A stretch of 64,000 nt of DNA from Kryptolebias marmoratus (GCF_001649575.2 NC_051433.1:24979395-25043394); one strand, 5' to 3'. Shown: positions 22,245 to 33,509, numbered from the stretch's first letter. Notes: generated by a model from the sequence alone, not told the origin. Numbers and translations: made by a program.

Positions 22245-23110
22245 TTCTAAGTGTCGCTCCATAATGTGACATCCAGAATCTGTGCCTCCAGCAGTACTGA
22301 GACACAGGGCTGTAAGCATATCATAGTCTTAGATTTATCTTCTCAGTTCAAAAAGATTTACTGGCATGTCTATAGAGGTGAGGATACAGGTGCAGTTTGT
22401 TGTAAATCCTGTCTAAGCTGTAAAGAACTGTATCACTGCATTTGCCACCAGCAAGGCCTCAGTACCTCATGGCACGACTCAAGCATCCATCCTATCTGAA
22501 AGACGTCAACATTCGAGCAGTGCGCTATTAGTCAAGAAGCGAAGAGGTGGATAAAACTTATCATCAATGCACCATTAACCTTTAATGAGCTGGTGCCTTT
22601 TCAAGACAAAGCTCTTCTGGAACTCCCCTTGCCAGGAGGTTGCATTCCTCTCACCACGCTGCCCTTGTCAACAAGAATTTTGTCAAACATTGCATCTGCA
22701 GCAGAATTAAAAGAACAATTTTTAAATATAAAAAGAGACTTTACTTGAGCTTACACTGTTTTTTAGTTGTTTTCATAACTGTTTCTCAGAGAAGCAAAGC
22801 CATCATTTGTAATTTACAATGCATTCACCATGGCGGGCTGGGTTTATCAATAGAGGTGTTCCATCATGTCTGAGTAGCTTTTGTGGATGTTGATGAGGTA
22901 TTATTCTGTACATAAAACACCACCACATGCAGACTATTTCAATGCTAATTATGTTTGGCTTGTTTTTTTACAGCAGTGTATGGGCTGAGCTCATGGTTCC
23001 ACATTTCAAGCAGAACATGAGCCCCTTTGATGCTGCTCATCTCCTCACAGCATGTGCTGACCCACACTTTAAGCATAAAGCCATTTTAGGCCTTGTAACA
23101 CTTTGAAGCT
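22245..23110 (+). pseudogene. Unidentified coding relic, plus strand
   Basis: Several long coding-like runs in shifting frames: 82 codons from 22251 to 22499 (HNVTSRICASSSTETQGC), about 80 codons from 22504 (TSTFEQCAISQEAKRWIKLI ... LPLPGGCIPLTTLP), and a piece near 22978-23095 (LMVPHFKQNMSPFDAAHLL ... CADPHFKHK). The last resembles the LDPRFKH-type phrase of hAT transposases, but this is weak. Composition is less AT-rich than the surroundings, and frameshifts show decay. It could be a transposase relic or a retropseudogene. I do not recognise the parent. Confidence 0.35.
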
Positions 23111-24650
23111 ACTGTCCAAATCTGATCTACAAGATCAAAAATAATACTATCTGAGCTCGCCTTGATTAAAATGTCACTGCTCGTGTTAAACTTTTGAATG
23201 TGACATTATCTAGGATGGAGCACATGCAGGCATTTGGCCTTAAGAAATTAACCACAAGCTGGGAAGATTTCCCATTTTCATATAGCACTTGAAAATTTAC
23301 TTTATTAGTGACAGACAGATAGATTAAAAAGTCTCACAGTTATTATTTTGAAGCCCTACTATTTTAAAAAGTGCAACTTTACAATAAGACTACCTTTATA
23401 AAGGATTAATAAATGCTAACTAATCCAACTATAAACACCTTATAAACCAGTCACAGCACATTAGGTAAAAATAAAATAGTGACCAGTATTTCCCAGTTAA
23501 GCATCAGGCATGTATTTAATAAGGCTGTATTAGGTATTGCTACCCAAATTTCAACAAAATTCCCCAAATAAATCAGGTACCAAAGAGAAGGTAATTGAGA
23601 TTTAAATTTTAATACAATCAAATTGTCTAAGTGTCCACATTTACAGGCCACTTACATAGTTTTCACATATTTTTATGTTGAAAGACCACTGGATCATAGA
23701 GCACTTTTGGTGTCTCCCACCACAGACCAATGGATGAGCTGAGACTGATTCCATTATCTGTGAATGGGTAGGTATGTAGGTAGTTCTCATATCTCCCCTC
23801 TGACAGGTTGAACACACCCCTGCTAACCTGGGGCTCCACACCAATCATCCCTGATGGCCACACATGCTCTCAGAGACAGAGTCACACACACATACAACCA
23901 CTCGTCGAGACCTGAGACTCGATTTTTTATTTAAATGCAATAAATATTTCATTTGTGAACGTGTTGTGAAAGATCACACGAGCATGCACAAAGGACCCAC
24001 TGCTGAATATGCAACACTCTAATAAATATTTCAATACTCCATTTCCCCAACCCCCGGTTGACTCACCAGGAACCTGGAGCGGATCCTAGCAAGAATTAAA
24101 CATGTTTTTCTTGCAATATTTATTCTGTAAAAACAGGCGGTGCCTTGCTGATTTGGTGAATTCAAAAAAGTTCCAGTGAATAGCCTTGATCTTTTGCTCG
24201 ATTTAAGGTGGTGGCTTTAATGACCTAATATATCTTCCCAGCTCTCTCTTGTGTTTGTACAGTAGAACATGACTAATAACACCAATAATCCACCTACTAA
24301 CATTATATTTCCCCTCTGCCACTCTGCTCCCATAAATAGTACCACACACACTGTAAATGCTGTCCCTCTGTTATTCTCTCTCATGTAGCCAATGAAAGCC
24401 TGCTGAATAAAGGGTTGAACTACTGTCTTAAATTTTAAACCCAATGTTTTACTTCTCTTTGTTACTGCAGTAGTTATGAGAGAATCAATTTTGAACTATT
24501 AATATGGTTGACTCCAAATGTTTCTAGGTTCAACTCTAATATTAAAAGATTGCTTTCTAAACTGTAATTTGGGGTAAAAGTGTGTTACATCACCAGCTGG
24601 GGATGCAGTTGAAAGTAATTTAACTGTCACTGCAATCTAGTCAAGTGTTA
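23111..24650. other. AT-rich DNA, nothing recognised
   Basis: No supported gene. 23680-23900 is slightly GC-richer with overlapping short minus-strand frames that share no known motif. Confidence 0.5.
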
Positions 24651-24656
24651 TTCAGA

Positions 24657-24821
24657 CCTGGTCCTGGAGGGCTACTATCTTGCACGTTTTAGATGTTTCT
24701 TTGCTTTAACAAACCTGGTTGGAATGAATGAGTGATTACCATGCTTCTGCAGAACTTGAACGCCTGCTGAAGAGCACGGAGACAACTAAAACATACAGGA
24801 TAGTGGCCCTCCAGGACCAGG
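24657..24821. mobile_element. Short inverted-repeat element (MITE-like), copy 2
   Basis: Perfect 16 bp terminal inverted repeats: cctggtcctggagggc at 24657-24672 and gccctccaggaccagg at 24806-24821. Internal cgttttagatgtttcttt matches the copy at 10012-10226. It is 165 bp long, non-coding, and of a family common in fish. Confidence 0.75.
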
Positions 24822-25460
24822 GTTTGACACCACTGATCTAGTCTTGATTTGTCAAAAACACTTCTTCTGTCTGTGATTGTCATAGTCTGACTTTTAACAT
24901 GTGTTAGTCACTTTAGCCAGTGTTGACAGTGATGATGACTGACATTAACGGTGGTATTGGAACTTTAACATCTATATACTGTGTGTTTTGACAAGCAACA
25001 TGATGAGGTTATGTGTCAGATTCAAAACAGACACTTGGAATATTATAGTTTCACAGCTGGTTTTAGTTACTGGTTACAAAATATCTGTGTATTGTAAGCT
25101 ATTACTTTCCCTACCATATTTCTTTATTCATTGTCACTTCCCAATCATCTTTGGATTCATTTAATTGGTTTTAGATTTACTTTATGATTTTCTAAACTGC
25201 CCCAAAAACTATCTGCCGTTCTACATCTTCCCATCTACAACCCATTGGTTGTGTTCAGGACTATTTTAATTCCAACCACAAGTCATAATCGGTAACAATT
25301 GATAATTTTTTTATTGCGATACAGAAACTTTAAATGGATGTAATTTTTACTTTATATGGGTTTCCTTATGGTTCTCTGGTAGTGATAATACAGACAATAA
25401 ACACACATCAATATGCAAAAGGCAATCATGCTAAGCAAGGGTAAACATTAACCCAAAACA
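24822..25460. other. AT-rich DNA, nothing recognised
   Basis: No gene or repeat recognised. Flank of the hAT element that follows. Confidence 0.5.
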
Positions 25461-25468
25461 ACTGTAGC
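25461..25468. repeat. 8 bp target-site duplication, left
   Basis: actgtagc, repeated exactly at 26527-26534 on the other side of the element. Confidence 0.93.
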
Positions 25469-25481
25469 CAGGGGTGGAAAT

Positions 25482-25528
25482 TAAAAATTTTGTCCACCAG
25501 CCACTGTGGCTGGTGGACAAAATTTTTA
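25482..25528. repeat. Perfect 47 bp palindrome at hAT subterminus
   Basis: Arms of 23 bp (centre T at 25505) around ccagccac-t-gtggctgg, extending outward through attttgtcca/tggacaaaat. It can form an almost loopless hairpin. Confidence 0.95.
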
Positions 25529-25680
25529 CCAGCCACTCAAATATTTTACCAGCCACTATTTTTTGTTGTGACAAAAAGTTATTTCATATGATGATGATGA
25601 TCGACGCAGGTGGAAGCAGTTGTGGTGCCCTACAAGCTGACTACTCTTGAAAAACAGAAAATAAAATAGCTTCTCATCAC

Positions 25681-26241
25681 NNNNNNNNNNNNNNNNNNNN
25701 NNNNNNNNNNNNNNNNNNNNNNNNNNNNNNNNNNNNNNNNNNNNNNNNNNNNNNNNNNNNNNNNNNNNNNNNNNNNNNNNNNNNNNNNNNNNNNNNNNNN
25801 NNNNNNNNNNNNNNNNNNNNNNNNNNNNNNNNNNNNNNNNNNNNNNNNNNNNNNNNNNNNNNNNNNNNNNNNNNNNNNNNNNNNNNNNNNNNNNNNNNNN
25901 NNNNNNNNNNNNNNNNNNNNNNNNNNNNNNNNNNNNNNNNNNNNNNNNNNNNNNNNNNNNNNNNNNNNNNNNNNNNNNNNNNNNNNNNNNNNNNNNNNNN
26001 NNNNNNNNNNNNNNNNNNNNNNNNNNNNNNNNNNNNNNNNNNNNNNNNNNNNNNNNNNNNNNNNNNNNNNNNNNNNNNNNNNNNNNNNNNNNNNNNNNNN
26101 NNNNNNNNNNNNNNNNNNNNNNNNNNNNNNNNNNNNNNNNNNNNNNNNNNNNNNNNNNNNNNNNNNNNNNNNNNNNNNNNNNNNNNNNNNNNNNNNNNNN
26201 NNNNNNNNNNNNNNNNNNNNNNNNNNNNNNNNNNNNNNNNN
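25681..26241. other. Assembly gap (N), 561 bp
   Basis: Run of N inside the hAT element. Confidence 1.
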
Positions 26242-26534
26242 ATGAACGGAGGCACAGGGGAATCGTAGCTCTGAGAGAGCTGTGTGAAGCTGATACCCCG
26301 CTCTCTGAGAGCTGTGTGAAGCCAGCTCCGTATCTGATAGGGGAACGCGGCTCGACGTAACAGTAGCAACTCAAGCACATTACTGCCCTCTATATGTCAG
26401 GAGGACAAATAACACCTTTTCTGTTCAAATTGCCAACCTGCCACAGTGGCGTGTGTGTTGATCAAATTCACCACTTCAAATATTTACCCGCATTTGGCGG
26501 GTGGCGGGTGCTAATTTCCACCCCTGACTGTAGC

Positions 26535-27480
26535 TTGTATTTTCTTTGGCACTGTTCACTGTTTCCTCTACATAATGAACTGAAGTTTACTGGTGACTGG
26601 AAAAAAAATCATTAAAATGGCTCCATTGTTGTTACTAGCATACAGAGCAAAAGTGATAATGACTGTAGTAAGCTATTACAGTAAATTATAATTTTGCAAA
26701 AATCAGTTTTTCAAGTACATATGAGTTAATATTTTTTTTAAAAATCTCCACTTTGATATGTGTTTATATATTTTATTTCTCACCAAAATCCTGTTTGCAT
26801 GTGGATGAGATGTGCAAAAACAGCAGAAAAAGTTCAGTTTGCAAAATAAGTGTGTAAGTGTTGACAGAGCCTTAATGTTGAGGCTAGATACTTATGTAGA
26901 TGGTAGGGACCCACCTTTTGTATAGAATCCATGCTGATTTTAAATGGGATCCGTGCTAAGTTTATTTGCTGTTTCTAACCAAGCTCAAGCAGCCTTTTAA
27001 TGAATTCATCTAAATTACAGTTTTGGTTTCTTTTGGTTCCAAATTTGATGCTTGTTGTGCCCAATCCATTGGATTACTGCTACAACACCACACCATATCA
27101 TAGAAGCACTACACCTCACTGAAACTGTTGTTTCACATAGAACCAAGTCTAGGGCTAGTTCATAATTAGCAGTCCTAATCCACTAACTTTGATTCTAAAA
27201 TCCATTCTTGTTCAGCAGTTTCACTTTTATTTTTCTAAGGGGATGGTGATAAAACAACTCAGACTTTGTAAACAACAAAATGATAATTGTATCTCTTCAT
27301 GTAAAGATTCATCTCCTGCAAGGTGCAGTAAATAAAAAAAGACCAGAGAAACAGTTTCAAGGGCAATCATCGCTTACATGACTGCACCTGCACTTATTGG
27401 ATTTCTATGAAGAAAAAAAGGCCTAGCAATATTCATTTTGGTGTAGTGGAAAGTCTCATGCCAGCTTGGTGTGACACTCC
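26535..27480. other. AT-rich DNA; family-A end motif at 27417
   Basis: No supported gene. aaaggcctagca at 27417-27428 matches the family-A terminus, but the body is not evident downstream. Confidence 0.45.
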
Positions 27481-27483
27481 TAC

Positions 27484-28086
27484 TTGTATGAGACAAATTC
27501 ATCAATAAAGCAATTGTTTAAGCTCCCCGTGGGTTCCAGCAATGGCTATAAAATTTATGAGCAGCAGTACAAACAGACAGTGAATGGATCGAAAAGGGTC
27601 CCGGAGGCAGCCGGAAGAGAGTCCTTAGCAATAACAGCACAATCAATCACATGCAGCACATGTCACATCCAACCTCAGGCTCCCCAGCAGTGCATTCAGA
27701 TCATGTTCCCACATTCACATGATCGCAGCTATGTCATCATATCTTACTGTGGAAGCATCTGGTTTGATATGTGTGAGCTTGTACAGCACTGCGATCTTGA
27801 TATGCTAATATCTCTCTATCCTTGGTGCCTAAGCTATCTGAGCAGGGGTTATGAAAAGAAAAGGCTGTTACATAATTATGCTTTGCTTAATAGCCAGGCA
27901 GAAATGGGTTTTTTACGTCCTTTATTTAGCATTTCTGGTGTTTTATTTGAGTCTAATGAATCAGTTTACTCTGTTGTTTCTTTGGGGTTTTTTGTGACAA
28001 TTATTGTGTGGGGTGGCATAGTGAGGGCAGGGTGTTTACAACAAACCAAACACATTAAAAATAGAACAAAAATGAAATGGTGCTGA
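27484..28086 (+). other. 200-codon open stretch, possible conserved non-coding element
   Basis: One frame is open for 200 codons from 27484. The first codon is TTG; the first methionine (TATG, about 27487) is shifted out of this frame. It is unusually long for AT-rich DNA here. The translation shows no recognisable domain. It has scattered Cys and aromatic residues, and no splice sites bracket it convincingly. 27520-27900 is GC-richer and free of microsatellites, which would fit an evolutionarily constrained non-coding block as well as an exon. No terminal repeats or target duplications are visible. Confidence 0.3.
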
Positions 28087-30273
28087 TGATTTTAATTGTG
28101 ACTCAACCTCCTGCCCACAATAAAGAACAGGGGGAAAAAAATTCTGAAAGACTGAATTGCTCTGCAATAACTGTGAGTCAATAAAGCAGACAAAAAGTAG
28201 GCTGGTTAAAATTATCTATATATATATATGTTTCGGAGAAGTAGTGGTGACTTTTATATCGAATACATCATATTTTACATTAACCTTTTAAAAGAAGCTT
28301 GTTGCTGAGCCATCACTGTGCAAAAGAGTCTTTTGCAGAAGCACTGTGTGGGTAGTTGAGAATTGTAGGCAATGTACCAACTACACGTGACAGTGAAGAA
28401 CTTACCCTAATTCTAAAAGATTTACTCTTTTGTGTTTGTAGTTAAAATCTAAGTACTATGCAAATACACATAGATAAACTAAACACATGCATGCAATTTT
28501 AAATTAGTCATCTTGCTTATTAGGTTAAAGAGAATATGTTTCAGTTGTTTTTCAGTATCCATATGGTGTAACAAAATCATTTAACAAACTTTGAATGGGT
28601 CTTCATCATGTTTACTGCCACTCTTTTGATGTGAAAGCAACTTCCTATATAGGGAAACATACAGCTGTTAGGACATAATGTCAGTATTAATTTTTTGTCA
28701 GCTTTTTAAACAAAAACCTTGATTTTCTGCAGTCATTCCACGACAAAGTGTCATTTTTTTTTCATAAATTGACACCTTATATAACAAAAAGCAAAATAAA
28801 GCCATGTAACCTGTGTAAAGTCTGTTTTTCAAATTGACAGATGTTACTAAAAAAACAAGTGTTCTGTCCTTGCTGTTAGCATCGTCAAGAGTATATGGTC
28901 ATAGTACAAGTAAGTACTTCCTCTTTTACTTGTATTGCTTTACGCATTAGTACACAAAACAATAAAATCATCTGGTCTCTGCTGGGTCTTAATATCTAGT
29001 AAATCTAACCTCAGATATACAAGAGATCACATTTATTTCATGTCATTGCATATTTACTAAAAAATAAAAAATCTAAAATGCAAAAGCCCATTGGTATGTA
29101 AAATGCTAAGTCAACTCTAACTACTTTAATTAGGATTAAGAGGGTAAGTAGCTGCCAGGTGTAAATCAAATGTACTCAACTTATTATCAGCAAGTGTTAA
29201 CACCTTCGTAAAGGCTCTGGCTGTTTGCTGTTCAGAATTGTTCAAGGCCGTTTACATAAGGTGGAGAGATATCACCAACTGTCAAAGGAAAGTAGATTTT
29301 ACTGCCCATCAGTCCAAGAAGGATTGTATTTCAGAACCCATTATTCAGCAATAGGAAGTGGAAAATATTGAAGCCAATTTTTCTTAGATTGGACATCTTC
29401 AAAACGTCATATCACAGTTAGATTTTAAAACGCTCATATTAATGTTCATGAAAGTGAAATTTGGTTATTAGGGTTACAGAATTGCAACTCAAAAGATCAC
29501 AAGACCTCTGGCGCAATGTTTTATTTCTTTTGAAGACAATTGGAGATGTTTGGGCATACCGTTGGGCCAAATGCGCCTAGTGTCACATTTGGCAAAAATC
29601 CATGACGGCACAAAAACATCATGCCACACTTGACTAAATTATGACATGAGGGTCAGAAGTGACCTCTTTTGGCTCATGTCCTTAAATTAAAGCAAAACTT
29701 CAGTTAAAATAAACAGGATTTTTTTTTTCCTTTTGCAAAGCTAAACAAGGCTAAACTAAAAACTTTATAAAAATACGATTGTTTGGAAAAAAATTTACTG
29801 TCTACTAAACAGTTGTGGAAGGCTGATGGTTTGGGTTTGGGTTTGGTTTGCAGCCATAAGACCTGGGGGCTTGTACTTGAAGGGGTTGTTCAGACCTGTT
29901 CTTTAAAACAATTTTTAGCTATCTGATTGCAGTCGTATTTAAAACGTTTTTTTTTTAACAAACCAGCTTCGGAGGTGGTCTTGACCACTTGTATTCACAT
30001 ACCTTTGGTAGTCTGAACAGCAACCCTTGATGTAGGCCCTCCTACTGAACTGAAGGGACCCCACACAGACAAATGAGCAAACGTCTTGGGGTAAAATAAA
30101 AAAAAAAGTCATCTCACCTGCTTGATTATTAGAGATGATTTGGCAGCATTTTTTGGAAATATTTTAGAGATACTGTTTTATTTTATTCTTTTGAACTACA
30201 GTTTTAATGAACTGTTTCTTAGAATCTTCATAAAAAAAAGTCTGTTTTGTCTAGATTTTACCAATCAAAAGGG
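28087..30273. other. AT-rich DNA, nothing recognised
   Basis: About 2.2 kb without gene or repeat support. Short (TA)n near 28217-28230. A GC-richer patch at 29540-29680 is unassigned. Confidence 0.5.
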
Positions 30274-30411
30274 ATTTCAACCTGGAGAGACTCACGACAA
30301 AGAGAAGCTGCAATTAAATGGTTTTATTTGACATGAATGACATAAGATATTTGGCGCTCGGACCTCGGCGGAAGACGCGAGTGTCGACAATAGCAATGTG
30401 CTTCGAGGAGA

Positions 30412-30740
30412 NNNNNNNNNNNNNNNNNNNNNNNNNNNNNNNNNNNNNNNNNNNNNNNNNNNNNNNNNNNNNNNNNNNNNNNNNNNNNNNNNNNNNNNNN
30501 NNNNNNNNNNNNNNNNNNNNNNNNNNNNNNNNNNNNNNNNNNNNNNNNNNNNNNNNNNNNNNNNNNNNNNNNNNNNNNNNNNNNNNNNNNNNNNNNNNNN
30601 NNNNNNNNNNNNNNNNNNNNNNNNNNNNNNNNNNNNNNNNNNNNNNNNNNNNNNNNNNNNNNNNNNNNNNNNNNNNNNNNNNNNNNNNNNNNNNNNNNNN
30701 NNNNNNNNNNNNNNNNNNNNNNNNNNNNNNNNNNNNNNNN
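30412..30740. other. Assembly gap (N), 329 bp
   Basis: Run of N at the far end of the hairpin tandem array. The array probably continues into it. Confidence 1.
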
Positions 30741-30750
30741 GGTACAATGA

Positions 30751-31254
30751 GCCGGTAGATGAAGGCCGGCACTAAGGGAAGTTATCGGATGCTGGTAGAT
30801 GAAGGCCAGCTATTAAGGAGAAATTGACGGATGCTGGTAGATGTAGGCCAGCTACTGGAGGAAAATTATCAGGGCCGGTAGATGAAGGCCAGCTGCTAGA
30901 GGGAAGCTATCGGATGCTGGTAGATGTAGGCCAGCTACTGAAGGAAAGTTATCGGGGCTGGTAGATGAAGGCCAGCTGCTAGAGGGAAGCTGTCGAGTGC
31001 TGGTAGATGAAGGCCAGCTATTAAGGAGTTATCGGATGCCGGTAGATGAAGGCCAGCTATTATGGAGTTATCGGATGCTGGTAGATGAAGGCCAGCTATT
31101 AAGGAGTTATTGGATGCTGGTAGATGTAGGCCAGCTATTAGGAGTTATTAGATGCTGGTAGATGTAGGCCAGCTATTAAGGGGTTATTGGATGCTGGTAG
31201 ATGTAGGCCAGCTATTAAAGAGGAGTTATCGGATGCTGGTAGATGTAGGCCAGC
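30751..31254 (-). repeat. 13-unit hairpin tandem array, 38-42 bp period
   Basis: Thirteen 20 bp cores start at 30751, 30791, 30833, 30874, 30916, 30957, 30999, 31038, 31077, 31116, 31154, 31193 and 31235. On the element's sense (minus) strand the core is gctggccttcatctaccagc, a 5 bp stem (gctgg/ccagc) with a 10-base loop. Loops differ by one base (ttcat or tacat). The spacers are also similar to each other. Units 8-12 have a 38-39 bp period, so one minus frame encodes repeats of AGLHLPASNN. Confidence 0.92.
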
Positions 31255-31515
31255 TATCGTGGAGGAAGCTCGCTGATAGGGGAGACCAACCAGGGTGAAT
31301 ATGAAAATAAGCAAGAATGCAAGGCGGATGAAGGGACTTACGAGGTAGATTCTTAGAGAGGCATTGAATCGAAGCAAGAAGACGAGGGTCGATCGCGAAA
31401 TAGAAAAATAGAGGCCTGCAAGAAGAGAATAACGAAATATGGACGATCTGATTTTAAAGGTAAATGCTGGGTGAAGGGGAAGACCACCACCACCAGTTAA
31501 TTGCGAAACGCTTAC

Positions 31516-32544
31516 CTAGGCGCTAAGAGAACGTTGAGCGGCTAGCACAGAGGAGAGATCCGGACGGATGTATGAAGAGAATGCTGAGGAAGACCAACGA
31601 CCAAGTTGCTGAAGGGATGCGGAGGAGATGCCCTGACTGACGGCGGATGTAGCTGCCCCTATCCTGAAGGAGTGGCCTGAGAATTGGCTCTGGGGAAGGT
31701 TGCACGATACTATGATCTCTCTTAGAAATTTTAGGAACCAGGAGGAGGTCATGGGAGAACCGTTGGGAGTTAGGAACAGGGGCTTTAGGGGTAAGCCGAA
31801 TTTATGGCGCTTGAGAGCGAATCTGATCATGGCATGAAAAGGGCAAAACGGGCCACCTAAACGAGCGATGACGATTGTGCATGCGCCTTTCCCTTTTGAA
31901 TGCTTAAGAAATAAGCTGTAGAAATTGGGATGTAACTTAAGGTCTGTAATAGCTAGGTCTCTGGACGGAACGAAAATTTTATCTGGGGACGTAAACTCAC
32001 CTAGCCTGAGAAACCCGTAAAAGGCTAGCAGAAAGGCGCTGGAAAGGAGTGACTTCACGTAGGAGGAATAAGGTCTGAGGTGAAGTGCAGAAAGTAAGGT
32101 TTTTAGAATGGGGAGAGTGATCGGTTTCCGGTTATCGGGCTGAGTATAGCTAAGATTTGAGATACCCTTTAGGAGGAGCTTGATGGCGTGGTTCGAAAAG
32201 ATGCTTTGAGAACTACATGGATTATGACATTTAGAAAAAAAATTAATGCCTGCTACTAGGCTGCGAATGTATGGGAGTTTGAAATGACGATACTCAAAGC
32301 AGTGAGAAATAAAGGCTAAGACCGTGCTTATGAGGACGGGAAAGAGGGGAGTTTTGTGAGTTACGCAGAATTTAGCGAAAATATGCCATGCGAAGGAGTA
32401 GGATTTGAAAGTGGAGGGGGCAAGACCGGACTTCATATAAGATTCAGCTGAGAGGAGTAGGGGTTGGAGGGAAGGATTGACTAGTTCAGCATTAGGTTCT
32501 CGAACGGAGGCACAGGAGTTGGAAGTGAGCTGGCTGAAGGGCAC
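31516..32544 (-). CDS. Tyrosine recombinase of the DIRS/Ngaro-type element
   Basis: 342 codons, uninterrupted. This is the enzyme that would integrate the circular DNA intermediate by site-specific recombination in place of a DDE integrase. Catalytic residues are in order: Arg180 in GFLRLGEF, His291 and Arg294 in SGHSFRIGAAT, Trp317 in LGRWSS and nucleophile Tyr325 in SSYIRP. The N-terminal ~130 residues form the core-binding part (STFKSYSFAWHIFAKFC near 44-60). The start ATG lies inside the 3' end of the RT/RH frame (64 nt overlap), typical for DIRS-like elements. All key residues are present and no stop interrupts the frame, so this part may be recently active. The absent RT N-terminus argues that this copy is not autonomous. 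Confidence 0.9.
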   Translation of the reverse strand: MPFSQLTSNSCASVREPNAELVNPSLQPLLLSAESYMKSGLAPSTFKSYSFAWHIFAKFCVTHKTPLFPVLISTVLAFISHCFEYRHFKLPYIRSLVAGINFFSKCHNPCSSQSIFSNHAIKLLLKGISNLSYTQPDNRKPITLPILKTLLSALHLRPYSSYVKSLLSSAFLLAFYGFLRLGEFTSPDKIFVPSRDLAITDLKLHPNFYSLFLKHSKGKGACTIVIARLGGPFCPFHAMIRFALKRHKFGLPLKPLFLTPNGSPMTSSWFLKFLREIIVSCNLPQSQFSGHSFRIGAATSAVSQGISSASLQQLGRWSSSAFSSYIRPDLSSVLAAQRSLSA

Positions 32545-33509
32545 AGACGTCGAAAAACCTGAAATTGAAGGCGAGACAGAGCATCGGCGATGGAGTTAGA
32601 ACGGCCGGGAACATGACGAGCGGTGATGATGAAATTGTGAATGACTGACTGCCAGGTGATGCGGCGCAAAAAGGGCATGATCGATTTGGAGGAGGAGCGA
32701 CCTTTATTAATAGCTTGAACTGCTGCGGTGTTATCACAAAAAGCGACGATGCGCTTTCGCTTCCAGTGATTACCCCACAGGCAACAGGCCACGGCGATGG
32801 GAACGACCTCATAAAAGGCTGACGACTCTGACTGGGAAAATGAAGGAGGCCATTTGTCGGCGAACCAGCTGCCCTGAAAATACCCCCCAAAACCTAAGGA
32901 TGGAGCGGCGTCTGTATAGAATTGGAGGGAATCGGCTGAGAGGGTAATGTCGTCATAAAAAAAAGAGATGCTGTTCCAATCTGCAAGCAGCTTGGCCCAG
33001 AATGCTAGATCAGAGCGGCAACCCTCGTTCAGAGAAACTTGGTCTGACAGAGATGGAACGGAATTAGCCAGATCCAGTAGTCTAGATATGAAGCAACGGC
33101 CTTGAGGGATGATGCGCATGGCGAAATTTAGATGGCCGAGCAGAGATAGAAGCTGACGCTTAGAAAGAATGGAGGATGAGATGTAGGACTGAGAAATCTC
33201 ACGGATACGGGACAGCTTGTCTGCAGGCAGCGAAGCAACCATTCCTACAAAGTCCAAGGCAATGCCCAGGAACTCCAATGACTTAGAGAAACCTGAGGTT
33301 TTCTCTTTGCAGAGAGGGACGCCAACGCGGAGGAAGAGCTGTTTGAGTTTCGAGAGAGAGGGCGCGGGGGAGGGAGAGGGAGGGTCAATCAGCAGGAAAT
33401 CGTCGAGCAGATGCAGCACAGAGGGAGGGCCGGCAGAAGCGCACGCTTGCAAGCGCGTTGAGAGGGAGGTTATGGAGTGCTGGAGAGAATCCATGGAGGC
33501 GACGAGCAT
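32481..33509 (-). pseudogene. Reverse transcriptase (C-terminal part) and RNase H, DIRS/Ngaro type
   Basis: 342-codon open frame. It begins just before the RT catalytic box, LLDDFLLI at residues 34-41 (the Asp pair is 36-37). The fingers and first catalytic aspartate of a complete RT are absent, so the polymerase is truncated by deletion. RNase H follows: FYTDAAPSLGFGG (Asp200), a Glu in SSAFYEVVP (Glu234), FCDNTAAVQAINKG (Asp259) and ARHVPGRSNSIADALSR (Asp309). This is the full acidic set with the His-containing loop. The start ATG is merely the first in the open frame; in an intact element this would be internal to a longer polyprotein. Its 3' end overlaps the recombinase frame. Confidence 0.87.

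Larger units (their letters stand above)
25469..26526. mobile_element. Non-autonomous hAT element (contains N gap)
   Basis: Begins CAGGGGTGGAAATTA and ends TAATTTCCACCCCTG, a perfect 15 bp terminal inverted repeat with the CAGGG end typical of hAT. It is flanked by a perfect 8 bp duplication (actgtagc), the hAT signature. No transposase frame is seen outside the gap (25681-26241), so an internal gene cannot be excluded but is unlikely at ~1 kb. Long frames crossing this interval are open only because of the Ns. Confidence 0.92.

Noticed and set aside
25556..26380. Minus-strand frames of 233-274 codons
   Set aside because: Open only because N codons are read through the gap at 25681-26241; the real sequence on either side is hAT element.
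30292..30775. Frames of 125-152 codons on both strands
   Set aside because: They are mostly the N gap at 30412-30740 within the DIRS-type element.
30751..31254. CRISPR-like array (20 bp repeats at ~40 bp spacing)
   Set aside because: The spacers are themselves similar to each other, the host is a eukaryote, and the array lies in a retrotransposon's 3' region.
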